Assembly (NCBI GenBank): GCA_960531495.1
Contig: OY482864.1
Location: forward strand, 7,834,144-7,898,143
Length of the DNA stretch: 64,000 nt
Source of the DNA: Zeus faber
Lineage: Eukaryota; Chordata; Actinopteri; Zeiformes; Zeidae
Direction: 5' to 3'
The notes under the pieces are model-generated. The model was given only the letters and a program-made list of their open reading frames with translations, made no database searches and was not told the origin of the DNA. Below, in pieces: positions 39,930-59,449 of the stretch (positions are counted from its first letter, which is position 1; each line of letters begins with the position of its first letter). The position numbers and the translations under genes were made by a program.

Positions 39930-40330
39930 TAGCGAGCGTTACCTTGACGCGTCACTCCTCCTCCACGCGGGCGGTGGTTTCGTCGCCTCGCGCGCCCCAC
40001 GGATGCGGTTCGTGCGTCCCGCGCGCACCAGCGCGGCGACGCGGCGACGCCGGCGCGTGCGGTCCCGCGACGCCGGTATGGCGGAGCGGAGCCGACGGCA
40101 GCCACGTGACGCGTGGCGTTACTCATGGCGTTACTCATGGCGTTACTCATGGCGTTACTCATGGCGTTACTCATGGCGTTACTCATGGCGTTACTCATGG
40201 CGTTACTCATGGCGTTACTCATGGCGTTATAACCACTTGACGTCGTGTACAGTGACGCTCGTCCATTTTCGTCGGTGTTGGTTGTGGGCATTTCAATCAT
40301 GGCGGACGCGTCACGCTCGCAGGAGGCTGT
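39930..40330 (-). promoter_or_regulatory. cox6b1: GC-rich region, probable COX6B promoter / first exon
   Basis: 40000-40110 is extremely CpG-rich (repeated gcggcgacg and cgcgcacc). Close by are an ATGGCGG (YY1-like) site at about 40299 and a TGACGTC half CRE at about 40238. It is the only CpG-dense segment upstream of COX6B, whose start codon is preceded by a splice acceptor. Promoter role is inferred. Confidence 0.45.
40114..40230. repeat. Perfect 12-bp tandem repeat, nine complete copies plus a partial
   Basis: Unit TGGCGTTACTCA repeats without a mismatch from 40114 to 40221, followed by TGGCGTTAT. The period is a multiple of three, so every frame stays open across it (WRYS or AMSN repeats). 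That explains the long spurious frames here. Confidence 0.97.
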
Positions 40331-40519
40331 CAATCATTGACAGGGAATGGAGCGCGGTTTGCGTGACTGGTGGCACCATTTTAGATCCGTTTTTAAGCAG
40401 TAAGACTTGGGGTGAGGGGGTGAGGGGGGCCTAAACCGGGAAATCAGTCTCCAGGAATTTGAATTTGGCACAACTTCAATGTTGGAGAATGCATACTTAA
40501 GTAGAGCATAGAAGCAATA

Positions 40520-40700
40520 TACACCGATCGACTACAACATTAAAACCACCGACAGGTGAAGTGAGTAATCCTCTCGTTCCGGTGGCACCTGTCAAGGGGT
40601 GGGATGTATTTGGCAGCAAGTGAACAGTCAGTCCTCGAGGTTGATGCGTTGGGGGCAGGAAAAATGGGCAAGCCCAAGGATCTGAGCACCATTGACGAGG
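40520..40700 (+). mobile_element. Tc1-like transposon left-end fragment
   Basis: ACCGATCGACTACAACATTA, then CCACCGACAGGTGAAGTGA and GGCAGCAAGTGAACAGTCAG through GGAAAAATGGGCAAGC, match the left end of a widespread fish Tc1-like family (recalled, not searched). Only the end and the start of the transposase region are present. The rest is missing. Confidence 0.65.
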
Positions 40701-40839
40701 ACCGCGTCACGTTGTTGAATGTCTGATCTGTTTTGTGCGGGTGGTATACTGTATCCACCACGCCGGCCCGAATTCTGTCGCTTTTCCACATGTAAACAGC
40801 GAGAGGTGTTTCCACATGACTGAACCATTTGTGTGTGAA

Positions 40840-41215
40840 ACAAAGGAAAGAAGAAGAATCTTTAATTATCACACAACACTCCACACTACAACACATGCAC
40901 ACACACACATGCTTTGGATGGTGGCTGGTGAAATGAGGCCTCTGCGTTTCACCCATCCTGGCTTGTCTTCCTCCGGGGGGGCGGGGGGGCAGCCAGGAGC
41001 AGTGGGCAGCATTCGTCAACGTGCCCGGGGACCTGGTGATAAGTGTCCATCGCTGGTCAGACGATGATGTGTGCATGTTTTTAGTGGGGGTCCTTACTGA
41101 CGTTAGGTGGAGGAAACCCCATGTGAGCAAGGTGCCAACAGCCTCCAGGTGGGAATCAAACCCAGGACCTTCTTGCTGTAAAACAGCAGTGCAATGCACT
41201 GTGCCCTCGTGTGGG
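40840..41215. repeat. Dispersed fish repeat with B-box-like segment
   Basis: Contains GGGCAGCATTCGTCAACG, GGGGACCTGGTGATAAGTG and GGTGGGAATCAAACCCAGGA. A second member with equivalent blocks (GGGGAGCAGTTACAGGGTTA, GCTCAAGGACACA, GGATCGAACCAGCAACCTT) lies at 44400-44640. The GGATCGAACC-like block resembles a tRNA B box, so a SINE origin is possible. Confidence 0.55.
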
Positions 41216-41749
41216 CAGTTTGATTTCTGCATTGTGCAAAAACATTTTATGTGGTAGTCAGCTCCCTCATGACTTCAATAGGAGCATTGTGGTTGGATTT
41301 CTGTTTTGAGCAGCCACAGCTAACCTGGATCTAGGTGATTGGGATCAGAGTGGCTGCATACCTGTTGCTCTTTGGTTGGTCCAACGAGCAGCAGGTAAAA
41401 CCCCCATCCTCACACACACTCAGGATAGGAGCCTGTGTCATGACATGTATCTGCTCCTGGGCTTTCCTGCTGGCCCACTCTCTATAATAAACTGGTGTTT
41501 ACAATCCCCAGTCTTCTGTGTCTCTGTGCTGGAGGGCCCTGAACAGGCCACCTGGCGGCATGTGGTAGGCAAAACCACAATCTGGTATCCATTTATATCT
41601 GTTTCTGTTAAATACCCCAAATTCCCATGTGAACTTGTTTCACTTAGTATGGCAAGAAAAAGGGACAAACATGATTTTTTTTTTTCCAACTCAAACTGCT
41701 CATTTGAAAATAATATTGGTCAATGGAATGAAGTCGAGACTCATTTCGA
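41216..41749. other. Intergenic, no gene seen
   Basis: Sequence between the dispersed repeat and the presumed FAM234A 3' end. No credible coding exon or known element. Confidence 0.5.
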
Positions 41750-42601
41750 AACATAACCAGTTTATTGTTCAAATTAAAAACAGAATTTAAGTCAAATTCA
41801 TTTACCTAATCTCCAACAAGTACCCATACCCCAGGTAAATATGTATGGCAAAAGTAAAAACCTCAAATACCACTTTTATGCATAAACATTCAACAGTTTG
41901 AAATAAACCCATCCTAGAAGTACTCTAGCATCGTCTTAAAACATATAATGTAACCTTAATGCCTCAATGTGTAGTGGTACTGTCAGTGTGTTACAGCATC
42001 TTGGATTCAATCTAACAGAGACAGACTTTGACTGATTGTCATTCAATACTCTTTCGACAAGAAGGCTACTATGGCAAACATTTTCAAAGTCGGAACATTT
42101 AGAAAACATATTTACATCCACCACAGAGTTTCACCAGGATACAGCTTGAGCCCTGTAAGGCCGGTTGCTGTTGCAAATGAATGAAACATTTAATAACAGT
42201 TGCGGTAAGGGGAGCAACTTAAGAGGCGTACTGTATCTTGAAATGTCATTGTTCATATTTAATGCAACATCAGACTGCATAGATCTAACTCGTAATGCGG
42301 CATTTAAGAATGCACGTTTCGTCTTTTTTCAAAGTGCTTGAACAACACAGCAAGTCAAGTCCCGTCAATACAGGCTTTTCTCAGCAGAGTGGGGTTGAAG
42401 AAGTTTGATTGTTAGGACATGAGCGAGAAAATGATACGTCACCCCTAAGCATCAACAAACCCTCTTCTAAAGTGAACACAGAACAGTTTGGTACTCAGCA
42501 GTTGTAAGGCAGTCGTAGCTGTCAGGACGCAGGTTTGTTAAATTAAAAGTAGCTACTGTACAGTGGTCGCGGCGGTTTGGCCAAAAACATCGTCCCACCC
42601 G
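41750..42601 (-). other. fam234a: FAM234A 3' UTR (minus strand)
   Basis: From the stop at 42602-42604 downwards to TTTATT at 41761-41766, which reads AATAAA on the minus strand. AT-rich, without coding signal. The end is inferred from the hexamer. Confidence 0.6.
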
Positions 42602-49716
<7,115 letters not shown>

Positions 49717-49739
49717 GGTCGTCTCACTGCATCACAACA

Positions 49740-50330
49740 TCAGAGAACCTAAGAGGGAAGACCATACCGTGGCGCTGAATCTTTGAACGTCAAAACTCTG
49801 TAAATCCTTACTCGCGTGTCTGTGTGGCCCATTCACCTTCGACAGGAATGGGACAACAGTCAGAGAGAAACTGAGACACTCGTCGAAACGAAGCGAAAAC
49901 ACAATGGCAGCAGATCCAGCTATTTGTGGATTTGAAGCCTATTCAGACGTGCCAGCTCTGACTCCAGAGATTTCTCAGCAGAACAACAACAACAAACCCA
50001 TGACTGGCAATGATGTCGAAGCAAACCCTATTATTATCCGTTTAGCCAGAGGCGCGGGCCATGGTTGCAGCGGGATCATCAGTCAGCCACACACACATGA
50101 TATAACCTTTAGTCACAGAACACTTGAAAAGGAACGGCTACTTTTCAACAGAACGTTACCTACGCCAATAACGACTATACGCATCGAAGACATCTCGACA
50201 ATAAGTGCTCTAAGTTTTACCTTTACAACTTTTCAGTCACTCACGGCAAACTATTTAAAGCGACCCAGTGGTCCCCCGGTGGTGAACAGGCGCAGCTAGC
50301 TTAGCTTATAGCTGGCCGAACGACGGAACT
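49740..50330 (-). promoter_or_regulatory. fam234a: FAM234A 5' flank / promoter
   Basis: Directly upstream of the FAM234A start codon on the minus strand. It contains the GCTAGCTTAGCTTATAGC cluster at about 50294-50311 also seen at other promoters in this window. Extent and TSS are not determinable. Confidence 0.4.
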
Positions 50331-50599
50331 TTACGAGACCAGATGTCACTCGCCGTTTAGGTTACGACGAACCACGAACAATGAACGCGAATGCGGTAAT
50401 AATGATGTGTATAGGCCCCTACTTTATTCCCGACTCCCGTGTTCGGCGGCTGGCTGGTCAAACTGCGTAAGCTGGTCGGTTGGACGTCTGGTCCGGGGCC
50501 TGTCTCCTGCAACTGTCAAGTCAACGCCGCCGTCTACTGCGTAAACAAGTGACGGGCCAACCCACCGGCCGGTGCTGAAACCTGATTGGTCGGGAAGCT

Positions 50600-50940
50600 T
50601 GTGCTGCGTTGCGTTAAAGTCTGAACTCGGAGAAATGTCGGCCCCGCGTTTGGAACGGTGCAAATGAACCGCCGCTTGGGTCGGAATCGGGAGGCGGGCC
50701 GTTTTCGCCAACACCCCTGGCGCCACGGCGACATGTCGGCGCACACCGTCAGCAAAGCTCCCTGCGAGTGGGTTTTCGAACTCTGATGACACTTTTGCAT
50801 TTCTAACGTGAACGGATGTGTGTGTAATTCAACAGACTGGCCAATTTCGACAAACACAACGTTTGGCTCGGGAGTGGGGACCACGGGGTGGGCGTGACCC
50901 ATTTCCGAGTTCCGCGGAACGCCGCGGTTCCAACACGCTC
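50600..50940. mobile_element. Possible MITE related to the 38.9 kb hairpins
   Basis: GTGCTGCGTTGCGTTAAAGT with AACTCGGAGAAATG at the left is mirrored at the right by CATTTCCGAGTTCCGCGGAA. Internal ACATGTCGGCGCACACCGTC parallels AACATGGCGGCACACAGCGT at about 39070. Moderately convincing from repeated blocks only. Confidence 0.45.
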
Positions 50941-52249
50941 CCGCCCCCGCCCCCAGTCCGCGGGGTCGGCGCCGGGGAGAGAACAGCCCTGGGACGGGGG
51001 CTGGGCTGGTCGTTGTTGCTGAAAAAAAGGGTCGAATTCGGATTCTCACGAAACTTGTTTCAATCTCTCGTTGGCGACTTTGACAACGTCAAACGTCAAC
51101 GTCCCTCGGTGCAATGGCTTCTATTGAATTGTGTTTAGTTGGGGGTGCCTATTCAATCACGTTGTGCTTTTCTGAGTGTTGTAAACAAATTCAAAAGCTG
51201 CAGTACAGCAGTGCCGTCAGTGTCAACTTCAGTTTTACTGGAATTGTTAGCGTTTTTTTTGTTTTTGTTTTTTTTGCCAGCCCATTCCAACTAATCAAGT
51301 CCCCAATAGCGTACAGTGATCACCGTTGTCAATGGACGGCGGAATACAATATGATATATAAATAATGTCAAAGAGCGGACTACCACAAACTATTTTAATG
51401 TGTTGACTACTACAATTAACAATGCCGTAATATCATTTTCCTCCTCACATTAATATTGGCTTCATTTTGTTTTTGTGTTTTGGACAAAAAAAATCATTCT
51501 CTGCCTCTCAATTTCAGGAGCTTTGTTGGCCTGATCTGCTGACAAGCAAACAAAAAACAAAAAGTAAATCATCTTCAGGTACACGTTGTAATTGTTGTGG
51601 AGCAATTGTTGTGCATTCCGTTATATACCGAAATAAATGCCATATTGTGGAAAAACATCACATGTTGCCTGGCATATTTATTTCTAATTGTATAATGTTA
51701 TTTCACTTGGCTAATTTACATTTGAGGGACAGTTTGATGCTGGGGCATCTGGGGCATCCCTCCATTGACCTCGACCTCCTTAGGAAGCCGTGAGCGCAAC
51801 TAACGTGCCGGAAATAGTGCGTTAACGCGTCAAATAAACGACGTGTTAAACGTGTCACTTTTTGACGCGATAACGCGGCGTTTTTTTTGTGTTTGTTTGT
51901 TTATTTGTTTGTTTGTTTGTTTGTTTGCGTGTGACGTCATCGATAACGTTAAAAAAAAACAAAAAACTAAAATGGCCTTTCGTAGGATGTTTTGGACAGT
52001 TTCGAATTACGTTTACCAGGGATTGTGACGTCAGAAACGTCCAACGTTACAGATTCACCGGACCTGGTTTAACGGGTTTGAACGCTCGGTTAAACTCAAA
52101 AGGCTTTATTAGCAAAGGAAATATACATTAACATTGACAATTTAAACTACCTGAAAACAAAACGTTAAGAATTTAACCTAATATCAAAACCTAAAATTAA
52201 AGAAAAAATGTACAAACAAACATTTAAAAAAAACGCTCCGCAGTTCGTT

Positions 52250-52463
52250 CCTGGGCGTGGTATCAGCTGACCGGATATTACGTACCCCCCCCCCCCCTCA
52301 ATTAAACACCGGAAGCTGGTGGGTTCTTCATGGAAGAGAAGCTACGAGCGGCGTCTGCTGAGAGAGCACACATAAGTTAGGCGACTATAGGATACAAAAC
52401 GGAGGAAATTGTGGCGCCATCGCTCGCAATTCGTAGAGACGTCTGAAGAAGGGACCTACGGCA
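52250..52463 (+). promoter_or_regulatory. luc7l: LUC7L 5' UTR and proximal promoter
   Basis: Sequence just before the LUC7L ATG at 52464. The first intron starts at 52525 and carries a dense GCTAGC cluster (about 52541-52568). FAM234A is divergent about 2 kb away. Confidence 0.5.
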
Positions 52464-55400
52464 ATGTCCGCCCAGGCTCAAATGAGAGCGTTGCTCGACC
52501 AGCTGATGGGAACAGCGAGGGACGGTGAGTCGGAGCGGGTTGCTAGCGGCGCTAGCATGCTAGCTAGCAAAGATGGAGCCAGTGTACAGGCTTGTCGGCG
52601 TGTGAGGAGCAGACAGTGCATGTGTGGATGGACTTGAAGTAGGGCCAGGAAGGTGTCTCTCCACGGTCGCGCTTGAAATTGGCGTTTGTATCCATTGCGG
52701 CTGACGTTAGTACGAACCAATCGATTTTTTCTTTTTTACCTGATTTTCTGGAAATCGCCCCCCCCCCCCACTGGAGCCGCTTTTCACAATTTACGACACT
52801 TTTAACAATTTACGACACGCCACATATTAGAACGCTGCTATAGTGGCGTGTAAGATTTAACAACACTAACCTCACCTCCTGACTCTCAATCAAAACGAAC
52901 GGAATGTCTGAAAGAATTGAACATTTTTTCCACACTCCGATTGAAAAAAAAAAAAGAAAAGTGACGTAATGATTAATCTCCAAAAAAATGGAACAGAACG
53001 ATATCACCCGAAGGGATACTTCCATATTTGTGATCTTTTTTTGCAGATGTTAGTCAATGTTATGTTATTGCTGTTTCACTGTGGCAAATTGGTACGTTTT
53101 GCTATGTTTCATTCCTTATGTTGAGTCCATTGAAACAAAGTTAAATGGATGTTGGCAGCTTTTTGGATACAAACATTAAATTATAGACGAGAAGTCAAGT
53201 ATCTGACCGTCAGCTGAAACTGGCAATTTATTACAAATCACCCCGCATAGCTTTGTGACTCATTTAATGTCAGTTCATGAAGGGAGTATTGGATCTTTTT
53301 TAAGAGTAAGTGTGACAGGGTGTTGTGAATTTGTGGGTGTATGTGTGTTGAGATTAATTTCAAATTCTTCCCATACATATGTTTCATACAAACTGAACAA
53401 TTCTGGCCCCTTTATTTTATTCATAAAGGTTCAGTGTATCTTTGCCAGCCTACATCAATCTGCAAAGGAGTTGCAGAAAGCCTCATGTTCATCGAGCCGT
53501 GAGTCACACATGATTTTTAAAGCTGTTATGATGAATATCCAAACAATTTGTTTGCCTTCCGGAAGTTGTTGTAGTCAATTTTTTTTTTTCTTGTCACGCA
53601 AATCGATAAATCTTCAGTGGCACTAGATATGCAATCTGGAGCTAGTGTATGAAAGCCTGAATAAAGAGGTCTGGTCGTGCTGAATGAAAGGAGCAGTTGT
53701 CAATGTTCCAATAGACATCTGTCAGCGGAAAATAGTCAAAACAAAACTCTTTGCACAGATCATTTGCAATCTGACTTGTGTATGACTCCTGACTTCTTAC
53801 TACAGGTATGGGCAAGAAAACTGTTCCAATTTATACTTTTCAACAGCGGGTTTAAAATTCTGCAGCTGAGGTCTTGAAGATGCAGATGGGTACAGTATGT
53901 GGTGCAGATCGCAGTGTGTATAAACTAACTTTTTTTTTTTTCCTTGGTTTTAATTTTTATTCTGTTGTCAATGTTTCACATCTGTAAAGGACTTGGTTGC
54001 AACTTTCTGGAATGTTTACATTTCTTACTATTATTCTGTAAACAATCTCTTTGTCTGTGTAGGCGGTTACAGCTTACAAAGTTGCCATTTAGTAAGGAAT
54101 ATTCCTGCAGTTGGGTAGCTTTGTCCAACTTGTTCATGCCAATCATCTCAAACGGAACCTGTAGAGCCTTTTGCCAGCTGTAGCCCCATACTGCTGTGCA
54201 GATCAATCTTCTTACAGCCCTAGCTTCTTGCATCCCATATCATTGAGACTTCACCATAAGCTAAATTGAGTAACGGCTCTTAACATTATCTTCACATATT
54301 TTTCTATTTAACCTTGGGAAATGTAAGTTGCAGTACTGAAAGGAAGTGTCACAAGGGTCACCAGTTACTTTTACTTTACCACAGCCAGATATTAACCGTG
54401 GCCACCAGAGGAACACTTAGTACCTCCCTGGTAAATCTTGCATTAGTTCCTCAATTGAAAATTGTATATTGACCCAATTCTAGTGTCAAGCCTCGTTCAT
54501 GTCCAAGGTGGGGACATGAACCCTAAACTGTGGCTATATTGACACACATACTTCTGTCACTTTGCTTTGCAGTAGAAAGCATTGGATACCTCGGTGCCGC
54601 AAACAAGTATGTGAGGTCCCTCTCATCGGGTATTTTTGCATTGTTTCAGGGGATGAGACCAGGCAGAGGGTCAAGTTCACCGATGAGCGGGTCTGCAAAA
54701 GCCACCTGTTGAACTGCTGTCCACATGACATCCTGTCTGGAACGGTAAGCAGGCTGTTGACACCTAATACTCAAAGCTATATTTATTACTTCCATGCTCA
54801 TAGTTAATATTATTGGTATATGTAATTGCATTAATGCCTAACTAGTGGTCGATCGATATCCGTTTTTCCAATGGATGATGTCGATATTTAGAGTGCGGGG
54901 TGGCCGAATGCTGATATTATGTATTTTTTATTACATTTTTTGCATCTGATTAAATACAACAATTTAATAATAAAAGATGCAACACAAAATTGCTGAACTT
55001 AAATGTAAACATTTATTTCACACTAATTTTTCCAACCAAAAGTCCACCGGTAATCAAAATTACTTTGCAAAAATAAAATAAACTGCCATATTAAAGTCTG
55101 ATCGGGAAATAGTCTCCCTGTTACAGAAGTGCAGGATTTATTATTTACAAGTTAAGTATTCACACAAACGTCTAGTTTTACTAAATTAAGTCCCATAGCA
55201 ATGGGGAGACACTGACGCGTCTCGCAACAGTGGGGACACATAGGCAGACACGTGCGGGGGGAGTTGAGGGTGCCCGAGCACCTGCCCCTTGATGTCCACG
55301 GTTCCCTTTTTATGTGCCGCATTTTTTGTTTTAAAGCCTGAATGGGCAACCGAGATAGCGGATTTCTGTGACCGGGCACCCGCGATGGTTTGCATTGGGG

Positions 55401-58184
55401 CACCTGTGATCTGCGCTCCACTGTGTGCTCCGTTCCCTTATTGAACTGAAACTAAAAAGAACTGTGTTGTGTTTAAAAAATAGTTTCATACTGTTAGGAA
55501 ACACACACAGATAGATAGATATATACCTAAAATAAAAAGACAGTAAAATTTCCATGGAACCCACGCACGGTGCAGCGCTGTCTTGAGGGGGGAAAAAAAC
55601 AAAACTGGACATTCACGATTTGCCTCAAATGCAAAGTATTTCCAAACAGCACTCCTGCTGTTTTTCTTTAAAACCAGTTGGAGGCTCTGCACTTGCCATG
55701 TTGGGAGCTATGTGGGCACAGCAGCAGTGTCTGTCACTTGTTGTTAGAGAGAAGACAGATGGGGGAAGCAGTTGCTACCGGTATATCGATAGTGTGTAAA
55801 ATGAGTATTGAAACTGTTTCAAATATTCAGAATCTATGTATAGATATTTTTGACAGCACTAGTCTGCAAACATTTTTTGTTTTGTCTCAAAGTGCTCACA
55901 TATAGGCCCATTTTAATCGGCTGACAGATCAATCGGTCAACCACTATGCCAAACCCTCTTAATTACAATAGTGTCTGTCAATTTTCCCTTTTTCGTAGAT
56001 CAGAAGTTATTGTATCATTTACATTTTCTATCAGAGCCATGATTTCCATTAAAGTTGAATGTGTTTTGCCAACAGCGTATGGACCTGGGGGAGTGCTCAA
56101 AGATCCACGACCTGGCACTCCGGGCAGATTACGAAATCGCTTCCAAGGAGAGGGATCTGTTCTTTGAGCTTGACGTAAGTGATGGGTTTTAAAGTATTCA
56201 GATACATTTGGCGGTTCAGATCACAATGTAATAGGTGTGATCTTTGAGCCCCTACACCAGTCCACTCAAGAGGCCTGACCCCATCTGGTGTCCGAGGTCA
56301 ATTTCAATCTACCAACATTACGGAGGCACGGGTGATCTCCTTTCTCTTGTTTGGAGGCATCTCTCAGCTCCAGGGTATTTAAATCCTCCTTTCCGTTCCC
56401 AAAGGCTGTGGATCACCTGGAGTCCTTCATTGCCGATTGCGACCGGAGGACGGAGCTAGCCAAGAAACGGCTGGCGGAGACGCAGGAGGAGATCAGCGCT
56501 GAGGTGGCCGCAAAGGTGAGTCCCAGAAACCCGTGGCACACCCCGCTGAACAAGTGTGTTTATGTCTTTATAAAGGTGTGTGATGCCCAATAACACTGAA
56601 AGTGACAGGCTGACTCTGGGTTGTGTTCCAGGCCGAGAAGGTCCACGAGCTGAACGAGGAAATCGGGAAGCTGCTCGCCAAGGCGGAACAGCTGGGAGCC
56701 GAGGGAAATGTGGACGAGGCCCAGAAAGTTCTACAGGAAGTGGAGAAGGTCCGCAGCAGGAAGAAGGACGCAGAGGTGAGGAGGAGGAAATGACACTTCT
56801 ATCCTGTTCTCGTCATTTGTAACTCCTTTTTCAAAAGCAAAGCATTTTGATTTAATAAAAATGATTATTTGAGTTGAATCAGTGACCACTTGATGTAGTC
56901 AAAGTGCTATCCTAGAGAATTGACTTTTTTTTTTTTTTTTTTCCCCTGCAGATTTTTTTTCAAAACAATGTATGGGGAAATAAGGCTCCACACCTTGAGC
57001 TTTAAGTGGTGCATGCAAAGCGGCAGCTAAATGTAACCATTGTGCAACGGTTATAATCTTGCCTTGATTTGTTAATACCGTTTGCTCTTCCTGTTCCGCC
57101 AATTCCTTCACCAGGAGGAGTACAGGAATTCCATGCCCGCCTCCAGCTTCCAGCAGCAGAAGTTGAGGGTGTGCGAGGTGTGCTCCGCCTACCTCGGCCT
57201 CCATGACAACGACCGCCGACTGGCCGACCATTTTGGGGGCAAACTGCACCTGGGTTTCATCCAGATCAGAGAGAAGCTGGACCAGCTGAAGGTAAGCCCC
57301 GTAACCTGTCGCCCCACATGACACAGCTGGGTTCTACAGGGTTCCTGTACCCTTCTATCATAAATGCTTGAGGAACACTTAACAGCTGACCCCGGTGTCC
57401 TCTCTCCGGTTTGATCAGAAAACGGTGGTGGACAAGCAGGAGAAGCGCAACCAGGAGCGGCTGAAGAGGAGAGAAGAGAGGGAAAAGGAGGAGAAGATGA
57501 AAAAGAGGTGGGTACTGGCCATGCTTTAAGCCCTCTAGTAAAGAAAACTAATGTGTGCTCAACTGATAAACAGTCAGACCAGACTAATGGTTCCTTTGTT
57601 CCATGTCCCTGTCTCAGGACCAGATCACGGAGCAGAGAGCATAAAAGGTCAGTAGATGCCTCACGCCATTTGTACTTGACATTCAACTGTTTAGATGACT
57701 CTTTTTAAAATTGTTTTGAACTAAACTTTGGCGTAATCAAAACAAAAACTTAAGTGTTGTTTTTTATTTATTTTTTTGTTTGGTTAATTTCACAAGGTCC
57801 CGGTCCCGCGACCGCAGGAGGAAACGATCTCATTCTAACTCACGGGAGAAGCGTCGTTCCCACTCGCGCTCTAGAGACCGGGAGCGGAGGAGACGCCACA
57901 GGAGCCGGTCCAACTCCCGGAGCCGCGGGCACCGCCACAGCCACGAACAGAGTTCCAGGCACAAGTACAGGAAACTCGCAGCTCTGTGCAAATAACTAAT
58001 TGCGGGATGTGATGAGTGTTTTCCTTCACACTCTTTGTTGTTGTTCCGTTTCCTCAGGTCCTCCAGGGACCACGAGCAGGCGTCCAGAGACCAGTCGCGG
58101 GAGCGTGAGCGAGACAGGCGAGACGGCATGAACGGCAGGTCTGACTCCCGCCGTCCAGATGACAGAGACATGGCCGACTTCTGA
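52464..58184 (+). CDS. luc7l: LUC7-like splicing factor, complete
   Basis: Ten coding exons: 52464-52524, 54650-54744, 56076-56174, 56405-56515, 56632-56775, 57115-57291, 57419-57507, 57618-57647, 57797-57964, 58058-58184 (TGA). They sum to 1101 nt, 366 aa; human is 371. The start is MSAQAQMRALLDQLMGTARD. The first zinc finger region holds CKSHLLNCCPHDIL. A coiled coil spans about residues 85-170 (HLESFIADCDRRTELAKKRL and KAEKVHELNEEIGKLLAKAE). The second C2H2 finger is CEVCSAYLGLHDNDRRLADH. An Arg/Ser-rich tail ends in DRDMADF. LUC7L proteins are U1 snRNP-associated factors that influence 5' splice-site choice. One exon is only 30 nt, and the intron at 57965-58057 is 93 bp. Confidence 0.97.
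54843..55946. mobile_element. hAT-like non-autonomous transposon in LUC7L intron 2
   Basis: TIRs TAGTGGTCGATCGAT (left) and TAGTGGTTGACCGAT (right, inverted). They are flanked by an 8-bp near-perfect target duplication, TGCCTAAC (54835-54842) and TGCCAAAC (55947-55954). An 8-bp TSD is the hallmark of hAT. The 1.1 kb interior has no intact transposase frame. Confidence 0.8.
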
Positions 58185-58225
58185 GGACCAAACTCCATCC
58201 CCCCTCAAGACACCACCTCGCCCCC

Positions 58226-58260
<35 letters not shown>

Positions 58261-59360
58261 CTGTCCTTCCATCTCCATGACTCATAGCCTAACATGTACA
58301 CAGACTCTTTGCCTGCTATGTGTAGCCTCCTAAGCCCTGCCTCGGACCCCTCTGTCGAAACTCTTATTTGACAGCTCTTGCAGCCAACCTGGTGTGTCAG
58401 TGTATACATAGATAACGGCATAATATTGAACTATATGAATTTTTTTTTTTTCTTCCTAGCAACCATATTATCTTAGTTTTGTTTTTTGTTTTTTTTCGCC
58501 ACCAATTAAAATTGGTTGTTGGTGGCATGTAACTTAATATCTGTAAAGTGGCTGTTTTTATATACAACACATGCTATTTTTTTTTTTTTTTGTTTTTTTT
58601 TTTTATATATCTATATATTTGTGTAAATGACCCCCCCCCCCAAAATCATATGGCAAAGGTTCAAGTTTGCTTGTGTGCAAAGTAATGGCCTGTTGAATGG
58701 ATTGTGATTTTTGTTTTGGCTTATGCCATTTTTAATATGCGATGACTGTAAATGTACTCTATTCAAGGCTTGCCGTTCCTCAAACGCAGCAATCAAAGTT
58801 GCTCTAACTTGATGCAGAGTTCTTGAATGTTTCAGCCATGGATCCATCTCTTAAGGCAGTGACATGTTTGACAAGCTCCATGTTATTTGATTTAAGATCT
58901 ATTTTAACTTCCAAATTGTCAGCCTGCATTAACTAACATGTAATTCTCTGCCGTATTTGTGATGGAAATTTCCCCCAATAGTCAATGCTATAATTTTTGT
59001 GTGTTTTAATAGGTGGTATTAGAATTTATTCCGTTTAATATGCTGAAAAGTAATTGACTTAAGCTTGGAATGTGAAGTAATTGACTGAGAAATTGACCTT
59101 TCTTGGATCATTGGTATAAATTGACTGTTATAATTTGACCCTTAAGCTGCAGCAGTGATTTCCATTTTTGAATTAGATTTTCCAGTTTGTTAGAACTCTT
59201 TATTGTTAATTTTGATCAACTTCTTTGTTGAATGTGTATTTGATTGGATGAATTGTTTTACCTAATGTGTGAAGTCTGTAGGCTATGCGGTCTGTTTTGT
59301 TTTTGCGGGATAACTTTGTTTAAAGCCTCAATAAATAAAAATCCAGCCTTTCCATTTGCG
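58185..59360 (+). other. luc7l: LUC7L 3' UTR with poly(A) signals at 59330-59339
   Basis: Begins after the TGA. It has a (TC)n(AC)n tract at 58228-58260 and long T-runs at 58440-58452 and 58575-58604. It ends at overlapping AATAAA hexamers at 59330 and 59334; a further AATAAA lies near 59392. Confidence 0.7.
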
Positions 59361-59449
59361 TTGTCCATTCTGCCTCTTCTTACCCTGGAATAATAAAGGA
59401 TTCCTGTTTTTCAGCAGAAATCATTCAAGAAGGTGAGGACAAGTGCTGT

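Noticed and set aside
40114-40230. CRISPR-like array
   Set aside because: Repeats are contiguous with no spacers, and the DNA is vertebrate.
39923-40333. A 136-residue open frame on the minus strand with repeated AMSN, and WRYS repeats on the other strand
   Set aside because: Both come from the 12-bp tandem repeat, which keeps all frames open. No similarity or splice context.
40540-41232. A 230-residue minus-strand frame as a gene
   Set aside because: It reads antisense through a Tc1-like fragment and a dispersed repeat.
51780-51960. Palindromic GTTAACGCG/ACGCGATAACGCG motifs as a transposon end
   Set aside because: Suggestive of a fish MITE, but no paired terminal repeats or target duplication could be located.
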